Shown: positions 58,497 to 64,000 of the stretch, in pieces | Position numbering within the stretch: position 1 is the first letter of the stretch | Layout: each line of letters opens with the position of its first letter | Source: Flavobacterium sufflavum | GTDB lineage: Bacteria > Bacteroidota > Bacteroidia > Flavobacteriales > Flavobacteriaceae | Length of the DNA: 64,000 bases | NCBI RefSeq assembly: GCF_004016525.1 | Contig: NZ_SACJ01000001.1 | Location: forward strand, 248,001-312,000 | Direction: 5' to 3' | Made by a program: the position numbers and the translations under genes | Notes under the pieces: generated by a model | Told to the model about the DNA's origin: nothing | What the model saw: only the letters and a program-made list of their open reading frames with translations | Database searches by the model: none

Positions 58497-59216
58497 ATGC
58501 CAAATGAGAAAAATGACACCAAATCTATGTCATTAGTTGAAGGATCAGCTATTGATGATATTTCTATTGACTGTGTAATACTTGGCTTTAACAACGGAAC
58601 CCTTGAAGTCCTTTTAGTACAACACGGAGAAGGAGATAGCAAAGGAGAATGGGGGCTTCCAGGTGGTTGGATAAAAAAAGAAGAAAGTATCGATAATGCT
58701 GCCAATCGTTTATTGGAAGAGCTTACCGGACTTGACAATGTTTTCCTGGAACAATTAAAAGTTTTTGGAGACCCAAAACGTGTGTCCTTCAGAAGGGTAC
58801 TTACTATTGGATATTATGCTCTAATAAAAAGAGAAGATGACAAACTCAAAGCGAGTTTAGTATTGACTGACGCTAAATGGTTTAAAATTAAAAACATTCC
58901 GGATTTGATTTTTGATCACAATGAAATCATCAATTACAGTTTAAAACATTTACGCAATCGAGTACGTCAAGCACCTATTGGCTTCAATCTTTTACCTGAA
59001 AAGTTTACATTATTACAACTAATGAAACTCTATGAAGAAATTTTAGATATCGAAATGGATAAATCTAACTTTAGAAGAAAAATTTTACACATGAAATTGC
59101 TAAAGCCTTTAGATGAAAAACAACAAGATGTATCACATAGAGCTGCCAAACTATACCAATTTGACCAGGAAATATACGACCTGCTTACTCAAAAAGGGTT
59201 CAACTTTGAATTTTAA
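58497..59216 (+). CDS. Nudix-domain transcriptional regulator (NrtR/AraR-like)
   Basis: The 239-residue protein has an N-terminal Nudix fold and a C-terminal winged helix (FTLLQLMKLYEEILDIEMD, FRRKILHMKLLKPL). The Nudix box runs G57 to L79 (GWIKKEESIDNAANRLLEEL followed by TGL): it keeps Gly57, Glu63, Arg71, Glu75 and Gly78 but has Leu72 and Leu76 in place of the metal-binding Glu residues, so hydrolysis is unlikely. The ATG at 58497 is preferred over an in-frame GTG at 58479 that overlaps the promoter. Relatives of the NrtR/AraR type regulate pentose genes in Bacteroides; here it probably controls the divergent locus. Confidence 0.88.
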   Translation: MPNEKNDTKSMSLVEGSAIDDISIDCVILGFNNGTLEVLLVQHGEGDSKGEWGLPGGWIKKEESIDNAANRLLEELTGLDNVFLEQLKVFGDPKRVSFRRVLTIGYYALIKREDDKLKASLVLTDAKWFKIKNIPDLIFDHNEIINYSLKHLRNRVRQAPIGFNLLPEKFTLLQLMKLYEEILDIEMDKSNFRRKILHMKLLKPLDEKQQDVSHRAAKLYQFDQEIYDLLTQKGFNFEF

Positions 59217-59239
59217 ACCATTGTAAGAAAGAAAAAGAA

Positions 59240-60619
59240 TTACTTTCTTCTACTAGCAAGTTGATTTTCCACAACTTCTAACTTTTTTTCATCAAGAGAA
59301 TAAAACAAAATAAAAAATAATGAGATAACAGCCGCAATAGCTGGCAAAATACTCATCATCAATAAAATCCCATTTTGCGCTAACAAACTTTGGTCTATAT
59401 TAGCTTTAAAGCCATAATACCCTAAAAGCCACCCTGTACCCGCACCCCCAATAGTCCATCCTATTTTTTGTGACATTGAAGAAGCAGAAAATATAAGCCC
59501 TGTTGCACGTCGCCCTGTTTTCCATTCCGAATAATCGGCACTATCAGCATACATAGACCAAATTAAAGGAAATATACAGCCCGCGCAAACACTTATCAGT
59601 ACTTGAAAAGACATAATCAATACTATATCCTCTTTCTTGAAAAAATAAAACAAAAAACTTAAAATAGCGATTAAAACTGTAGCTATCATAAAAGTATTTT
59701 TCTTTCCCATTTTATTAGCAATCGGTGTAGCAACCATAACTCCAATAAGATTTGCAGCCTGACCTAAAACTAAATAAAGCGTAGTGGGAGTCATAACAAA
59801 ATGTTCCGAAAACAATGTTAATGTATAACTTTGACTACTGTCTATATAATATTTAAAATAATAAACAGCCGAACCATCGCGTATCGAATTGAATATTAAA
59901 GTGCCTATTCCTGACCCTAATAAAATCCACAAAGGTTTATTAGCCCAAAGATCTTTCAGGTCTTCTTTTAAATTAACTTTCTCATTTATAGGCTGAACTC
60001 TTTCTTTGGTTAAAAAAAAAGAAAGCCAGAAAAAAATGGTGGTAATAATACCAAAGACCACAATCATCCCCAACCAACCGGATTCGGATTTTAAGCTTTT
60101 GCCAAAATAATGAACTAATGGTTCAATTAGCCACAAAGCAAACAAACTTCCGCCAAAAGCAAAAAACATTCTATAAGATGAAAGTGCAGTACGTTCTTTT
60201 CTTTCTGAAGATATTACGCCCAACAGAGAAGCATAAGGGACATTGATTAACGAATAAATCATCATCATCAAAGAATAAGTAATATAAGCGTAAACAATTT
60301 TACCTTTATCGTCAAGATTAGGAGTATAAAATATCAACACCCCAATTAATGCAAAAGGAATTGCCACCCATAACAAATAAGGCCTGAATTTACCCCAACG
60401 AGTTTTAGTTCTATCAGCAATAATTCCAACTACAATATCAAAACAGGAATCCCACACTCTAGTTATTAAAAACATGGTCCCCACCACAGCAGGTGCCAAA
60501 CCATAAACATCAGTGTAAAAAAACATAAGATATACGCTAAAGATCTTCCAAAATATTGAAGAAGCAGCATCTCCTAAGCCGTAACCAACTTTTTCTTTAA
60601 AGCTAATCTTATCTTGCAT
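59240..60619 (-). CDS. GPH family sugar:cation symporter
   Basis: This 459-residue, 12-helix major-facilitator-type carrier belongs to the glycoside-pentoside-hexuronide group (XynT/YicJ/MelB). Signatures are the start KEKVGYGLGDAASSIFW, TRVWDSCFDIVVGIIADRTKTRWGKFRPYLLW (conserved Asp pair and loop 2-3, shown in two parts across about 50-82) and SMYADSADYSEWKTGRRATG. It imports sugars or short glycosides with a cation. The gene is convergent with the regulator and follows its own -7 candidate (TAAGTTTG, 60691-60698, minus strand). Confidence 0.92.
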   Translation of the reverse strand: MQDKISFKEKVGYGLGDAASSIFWKIFSVYLMFFYTDVYGLAPAVVGTMFLITRVWDSCFDIVVGIIADRTKTRWGKFRPYLLWVAIPFALIGVLIFYTPNLDDKGKIVYAYITYSLMMMIYSLINVPYASLLGVISSERKERTALSSYRMFFAFGGSLFALWLIEPLVHYFGKSLKSESGWLGMIVVFGIITTIFFWLSFFLTKERVQPINEKVNLKEDLKDLWANKPLWILLGSGIGTLIFNSIRDGSAVYYFKYYIDSSQSYTLTLFSEHFVMTPTTLYLVLGQAANLIGVMVATPIANKMGKKNTFMIATVLIAILSFLFYFFKKEDIVLIMSFQVLISVCAGCIFPLIWSMYADSADYSEWKTGRRATGLIFSASSMSQKIGWTIGGAGTGWLLGYYGFKANIDQSLLAQNGILLMMSILPAIAAVISLFFILFYSLDEKKLEVVENQLASRRK

Positions 60620-60829
60620 TTAATTTTTAAAACTTAAACATCCAGTTATATAACAATACAAGGATAATAAAATAAAAGTAGAATATCCACCAAACTTACT
60701 AATGTTTTTTATCTAAATCTACAATACTTCTATAAAACGAAATGGAAATTAATTATTAAGAATAACAAAATTATTAACTGAATTTACAACAACCATATTT
60801 ACATAAAATATACCGTTTATTAACCCAAA

Positions 60830-60857
60830 AAAAAGACTCCTAAAAAGGAGTCTTTTT
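60830..60857 (-). terminator. Intrinsic terminator of paralogue B
   Basis: AAAAAGACTCCT (60830-60841) pairs with AGGAGTCTTTTT (60846-60857), and on the minus strand the stem is followed by a run of eight T. Confidence 0.85.
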
Positions 60858-60882
60858 AACTACTAACCTAACCAAAAGTTAA

Positions 60883-61284
60883 TTATTTAACCGCAACCAT
60901 TTTATTTACTTCTGAATAAGGATCTGACATGATAGTTGCAGTTTCATTCACTACAAGAATTTCATATTTCACCGTTTTAGTTTTAGATTCAGCTACCAGG
61001 TAATAAACCCCGTCAGCTAAAGGATTTAAATCGTATGTTTTAACGATTTTTTCATTTGATTTAAGTGGATTCAAATTTAATGTATACACATTCTCTGTGC
61101 TTAACAGTTTATTATTTGCATCATAAATAGAAACATTAGCTTTGTTAATATCATTTAGAGCAAAGGTTACCATCTTTTTTGAACTAGCTTTTTCACTTTT
61201 AGAAATTTTAACGCCAGTTGCGTGAGTATTCATAGCAATTAGAACTACCATTAATACGAAACTAAGTTTTAGAATCTTTTTCAT
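60883..61284 (-). CDS. Small secreted protein, paralogue B
   Basis: The 133-residue protein has signal peptide MKKILKLSFVLMVVLIAMN (cleavage near THA), then NVSIYDANNKLLSTENV, KTYDLNPLADGVYYLVAESK and VKYEILVVNETATIMS. It is a paralogue of the protein at 36654-37025, with about ten extra residues in the middle and a longer tail (VNKMVAVK). It is encoded as a single gene with its own terminator and the shared promoter layout. No function is recognised; predicted periplasmic or secreted. Confidence 0.8.
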   Translation of the reverse strand: MKKILKLSFVLMVVLIAMNTHATGVKISKSEKASSKKMVTFALNDINKANVSIYDANNKLLSTENVYTLNLNPLKSNEKIVKTYDLNPLADGVYYLVAESKTKTVKYEILVVNETATIMSDPYSEVNKMVAVK

Positions 61285-61292
61285 AATTAGAA

Positions 61293-61409
61293 TTTTTTAG
61301 ATTTATAATTCTTTTAACTGGTTCAAAGATAGTATGCTAACATAGAATTAAACTGCAGTGGTTTTTCACATTTCTATGCTATATTACCTTTTACGAAAAC
61401 GTTTTAGTT
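61293..61409 (-). promoter_or_regulatory. Conserved promoter region of paralogue B
   Basis: On the minus strand: upstream box 61376-61409 (core AACGTTTTCGTAAAAGGTAA), -7 element TATCTTTG (61324-61331) and leader motif ATTATAAATCTAAAAAA (61293-61309). The box-to--7 distance is 45 bp and the leader-to-ATG offset 9 bp, identical to paralogue A. Confidence 0.7.
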
Positions 61410-61570
61410 AAAAAATGGTAATTTAGAGCATTTTAAAGTTAATATAGCATAGTTTATAACAGAAAACACAACTTTATTATCTTTCGGAAAAATCAAAATA
61501 CTTTCTAAAATTTCTAAAAATTAACTCCGGGACAGGATTCGGCAACAAGTCTATTACGTAATTTTGTATC

Positions 61571-62845
61571 ATGTATGCTTTAGTCGATTGTAATAATTTC
61601 TATGCTTCTTGCGAACGTGTTTTCCAACCGGAATTCAACGACAAGGCTATTGCGATTTTATCTAACAACGATGGTTGCGTGATTTCCAGAAGTTACGAAG
61701 CCAAAGCAGCCGGAATTCCTATGGGTGCGCCTGCTTTCCAAATTAAAGATTTGGTAAAAGAGAAAAACGTAAAGCTGTTTTCGTCTAATTACGCACTCTA
61801 TGGCGATTTAAGCCGTCGTGTAATGGCAATCCTGAACCAGTTCACCCCAAATGTGGAAATTTATAGCATTGACGAAGCCTTCCTGAACTTCGATGGATTA
61901 AATATTACCGATTACCACGATTATGGTCTCCAAATGAAGACTCGTGTTCGAAAATGGATTGGAATCCCTACCTGCATCGGATTTGCAGAAACCAAAGCCC
62001 TATCGAAAGTAGCGAATAAAATAGCCAAAAAATTCCCGGACAGAACTCAGGGGGTTTATGTAATCGATTCTAAAGAAAAACGCATCAAAGCTTTAAAATG
62101 GACCCAAATTGAAGATGTCTGGGGCATTGGCTACCGAATGCGTAAAAAAGTAAAGCTAAGAAACATCAATACTGCCTTAGATTTTATACAACCGCAACAC
62201 GAAGCCTGGATAAAAAGAGAAATGGGCGTAACCGGCCTTCGATTAAAAGCAGAACTGGAAGGAAAATCGGTTTTAGATTTAGAACCTATTGCCGAACAAA
62301 AGAAAAGTATCGCCATTACCCGAAGTTTTCCCAAACAAATCTCCGATTTTGATTTACTCCGGGAACGCATCACTACTTTTGCAGCCGTTTGTGCGGAGAA
62401 ATTACGCCGTCAGAAATCTTGTTGCCATACTATAATAGTAATGCTCATTATTGACAAACATAGTGTAAAGACATCCCAATACTATTTTAACAAAGCAATC
62501 ACTTTGCCCTATTCAACCAATTCGACTTTAACGATTGCCAATACAGCTATCGAATTACTGAAACAAATACACCAGGGCAACGAACATTTGAAATTTAAAA
62601 AAGCAGGAGTTATTGTTAGCGAACTCATTGGCGAAAACCAAAAACAGTTTCAATTGTTTGAAGAAGAAAATCCAAAGCATTTGGCACTGATGAAAGCAAT
62701 GGATAGTCTTAACACCAAAATTGGCGACACCAAAGTAAAATTGGCCAGCCAAAATTTAGAGCTGACCTGGGACATGAATCAGAATCATTTGTCTCCAAAA
62801 TACACCACAAAATTTAAAGATATTCTCGAAATACGATGCGAATGA
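61571..62845 (+). CDS. umuC: Y-family DNA polymerase V catalytic subunit
   Basis: This 424-residue translesion polymerase has first carboxylate Asp6 (ALVDCNNFYASCERVF) and the active pair Asp101-Glu102 (YSIDEAFLNFDG), with finger residues RSYEAKAAGIPMGAP. A helix-hairpin-helix at about 180-195 (WGIGYRMRKKV) and a little-finger domain follow. The C-terminus is of UmuC type, not DinB. It overlaps umuD by 10 bp, and the order umuC-umuD is the reverse of E. coli. A TAATTTTG stands only 4 bp before the ATG, too close for an ordinary leader. Confidence 0.94.
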   Translation: MYALVDCNNFYASCERVFQPEFNDKAIAILSNNDGCVISRSYEAKAAGIPMGAPAFQIKDLVKEKNVKLFSSNYALYGDLSRRVMAILNQFTPNVEIYSIDEAFLNFDGLNITDYHDYGLQMKTRVRKWIGIPTCIGFAETKALSKVANKIAKKFPDRTQGVYVIDSKEKRIKALKWTQIEDVWGIGYRMRKKVKLRNINTALDFIQPQHEAWIKREMGVTGLRLKAELEGKSVLDLEPIAEQKKSIAITRSFPKQISDFDLLRERITTFAAVCAEKLRRQKSCCHTIIVMLIIDKHSVKTSQYYFNKAITLPYSTNSTLTIANTAIELLKQIHQGNEHLKFKKAGVIVSELIGENQKQFQLFEEENPKHLALMKAMDSLNTKIGDTKVKLASQNLELTWDMNQNHLSPKYTTKFKDILEIRCE

Positions 62846-63276
62846 AAAAAGACCAAAAACTCAGCTTTTACAAACCTGATTACGAAAGTGAACTACGAAT
62901 TCCTTTCATCCCTGATGGTGTTTCGGCAGGATTTCCTTCTCCCGCGGCTGATTTTATGGAGAACAATATCGATTTAAATAAAGAACTGAGCGAAAATCCC
63001 CTGGCTACCTTTTATATTAAGGTAAAAGGAAACTCGATGATTGACGCCGGTATCAATGACAAAGACGTACTGATTGTAGACCGAAGCATTGAACCACAAG
63101 ACAACAAAATCGCTATTTGCTTTATCGACGGAGAATTTACCGTAAAACGCATTAAATTAGAAAAAGATTGTCTTTATCTAATGCCCGAAAATAGCAGTTA
63201 CAGCCCCATAAAAGTCACTGAAGAAAATCAATTAATCATTTGGGGAATTGTAACCTATGTGATAAAAAAAATGTGA
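62836..63276 (+). CDS. umuD: UmuD-like S24 self-cleaving regulator subunit
   Basis: This 146-residue LexA-fold protease processes itself after RecA activation and then partners UmuC. The cleavage site is Ala31-Gly32 (DGVSAGFPSPAADFME), the nucleophile Ser67 (KGNSMIDAGI) and the general base Lys104 (EFTVKRIKLEKD), all at UmuD spacing. The start is ATG 62836 (or 62842, two codons later), inside the end of umuC. There is no DNA-binding domain, which separates it from LexA. Confidence 0.94.
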   Translation: MRMKKDQKLSFYKPDYESELRIPFIPDGVSAGFPSPAADFMENNIDLNKELSENPLATFYIKVKGNSMIDAGINDKDVLIVDRSIEPQDNKIAICFIDGEFTVKRIKLEKDCLYLMPENSSYSPIKVTEENQLIIWGIVTYVIKKM

Positions 63277-63309
63277 AATCAAACGAATTTGATTTCACAT
63301 TTTTAATTT
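63271..63309 (+). terminator. Intrinsic terminator of umuC-umuD
   Basis: ATGTGAAATCAAA (63271-63283) pairs perfectly with TTTGATTTCACAT (63288-63300), followed by TTTTAATTT. The left arm contains the umuD stop codon. Confidence 0.8.
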
Positions 63310-63716
63310 AAAGACTTATCTTCTGAGTTGCAGAAAATTCAATTCTATTAATTACAAGCCACGTGGGGAATTCGGCAAATGTTAAAATTTGAAAGAACTA
63401 CTAAAATTTTTAGTATTTTTTTTAGCCCTTATTGTTTTGACCCTCAAATGATTGAGTTTTTTCAGGGTAATTGTTTAAAATTTAATATGAAAATACTATA
63501 CTATTTTGACACAAAATGCCGTAATTTTGTATCTCAATGTCATAAATGAAAAAAAAGGCTATTCCTGTCGTCCAAACAGTAGCCTAGTTTTTGTTGAAGT
63601 TTATCAGTTTACTACCGATTGTAAATCTGAATGTTGTTTGTTCTTTGAAATAAGACTCTGTAAGTTTGATGATTCCTAGTCATCATTCCATATTATTAAT
63701 TTAATAACCAAATCGC
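63277..63716 (+). other. 440-bp region after umuD: terminator, hairpins, no long ORF
   Basis: After the umuD terminator the region is AT-rich. It holds a near-palindrome ACTAAAATTTTTAGT (about 63400), a hairpin with arms ACCCT/AGGGT around 63440-63470, the string CGTAATTTTGTATC (63520-63533) that also precedes umuC, a 13-codon ORF containing a hairpin (63546-63587), and TTAATAACC before the small gene at 63717. No coding sequence longer than that could be supported. Confidence 0.5.
63546..63596. terminator. Hairpin inside a 13-codon ORF, terminator on either strand
   Basis: AGGCTA (63556-63561) pairs with TAGCCT (63580-63585), with an inner pairing CTGT/ACAG. On the minus strand the stem is followed by eight T; on the plus strand by AGTTTTTG. 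A short ORF (ATG 63546 to TAG 63585-63587, MKKKAIPVVQTVA) coincides exactly with it. It may be a bidirectional terminator or an sRNA/leader element. Confidence 0.5.
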
Positions 63717-63839
63717 ATGAAAGAATTCGAAATTGCGCCACCTGGTTATAAATTTGTTTTTTCCAAATACAGAACTGTAAAAGGAAAAAGAATTTATAAA
63801 GCCGACGGTGGAACTTATAGATTCCTTGTGAAAATCTAA
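63717..63839 (+). CDS. Small basic protein, 40 aa, unknown function
   Basis: The ORF encodes 40 residues (begins MKEFEIAPPGYKFVFSKYRT, ends TYRFLVKI) with about ten Lys/Arg and five Tyr. The composition is protein-like (GYKFVFSKYRT, GKRIYKADGG), unlike the overlapping minus-strand frame, which is leucine/phenylalanine-rich noise. I have a vague memory of similar 40-residue proteins in flavobacteria but cannot name a family. It is followed 62 bp later by a strong terminator, supporting a real short transcript. Confidence 0.55.
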   Translation: MKEFEIAPPGYKFVFSKYRTVKGKRIYKADGGTYRFLVKI

Positions 63840-63901
63840 ATTCCAGTCGTAAATTAAAAAAGGTATACAGGTCTTTCAAAGATGCTGTTAGATTGTTAAA
63901 C

Positions 63902-63941
63902 CCAAGACTCTACTAATCGGTGTAGGGTTTTGGTTTTTTTT
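63902..63941 (+). terminator. Strong intrinsic terminator after the 40-aa gene
   Basis: CCAAGACTCTAC (63902-63913) pairs with GTAGGGTTTTGG (63922-63933), 12 bp including two wobble pairs, and is followed by eight T. Confidence 0.75.
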
Positions 63942-64000
63942 ATTACCTCTAACTTGTTTATAGCAAAACAAAAAAGACATTTAAAAAATGATTTTGAAAC

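Noticed and set aside
63676..63879. 67-residue minus-strand ORF
   Set aside because: Phe/Leu-rich low-quality translation antisense to the better 40-aa plus-strand ORF; no homology recognised.
1..64000. CRISPR array, tRNA, rRNA, insertion sequence or prophage
   Set aside because: No regular spacer-repeat pattern, T-loop/anticodon signature, transposase or phage gene was seen on reading both strands.

Overview
The window is about 35% GC and reads as the chromosome of a Flavobacterium-like member of the Bacteroidota. The evidence is a SusC/SusD polysaccharide-utilisation locus, promoters of the Bacteroidota type (TTG, 19-20 bp, TAnnTTTG), a complete 14-gene nuo operon with a short NuoG, few Shine-Dalgarno sequences, and hairpin-forming intergenic repeats. 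No rRNA, tRNA, CRISPR array, transposase or phage gene was seen. The assignment is from reading alone; no database was searched.

Layout. 1-5.3 kb: the 5' part of sucA (minus), a small outer-membrane barrel protein, a frameshifted lipoprotein gene, a conserved hypothetical and a polyprenyl diphosphate synthase. 5.5-12.4 kb: a YceI - TetR - TolC - membrane-fusion protein - RND pump operon. 12.5-13.4 kb: an isolated GIY-YIG/T5orf172-type protein. 13.6-18.3 kb: an iron-uptake operon (TonB-dependent siderophore receptor, two small membrane proteins, PepSY protein). 18.4-21.2 kb: a MORN-like secreted protein, aspS and a cold-shock protein. 21.3-34.6 kb: nuoA-N. 34.7-36.5 kb: a FrnE-like DsbA protein and a Gfo/Idh/MocA oxidoreductase behind a perfect palindrome. 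36.6-61.3 kb: a large polysaccharide locus transcribed leftward from susC (58.1 kb) to a GH43 gene (38.2 kb), flanked by an AraC regulator on one side and a Nudix-fold regulator plus a GPH sugar symporter on the other. The whole locus is bracketed by two paralogous small secreted proteins with near-identical promoters. 61.5-64 kb: umuC, umuD and a 40-residue conserved-looking small ORF between strong terminators.

How the genes work together. The locus encodes a SusC/SusD importer, a surface lipoprotein, GH31, GH97, GH39, GH3, GH42 and GH43 exo-glycosidases and a sialate O-acetylesterase/CE20-like esterase. No endo-acting backbone enzyme is present. The set fits stripping of acetylated, xylose- and galactose-decorated oligosaccharides (xyloglucan-like, or arabinoxylan), with the GPH symporter importing the released sugar. 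The Nudix regulator has lost two glutamates of its Nudix box and is more likely a sugar-phosphate or nucleotide sensor than a hydrolase.

Points of most interest: two genes broken by loss of a single A (the lipoprotein at 3.2 kb and the GH42 at 42.4 kb); a promoter architecture conserved base for base in spacing between the two bracketing paralogs; long inverted repeats around the siderophore-receptor promoter; an 18-bp palindrome over the dsbA-like promoter; and a compact unexplained region after umuD.
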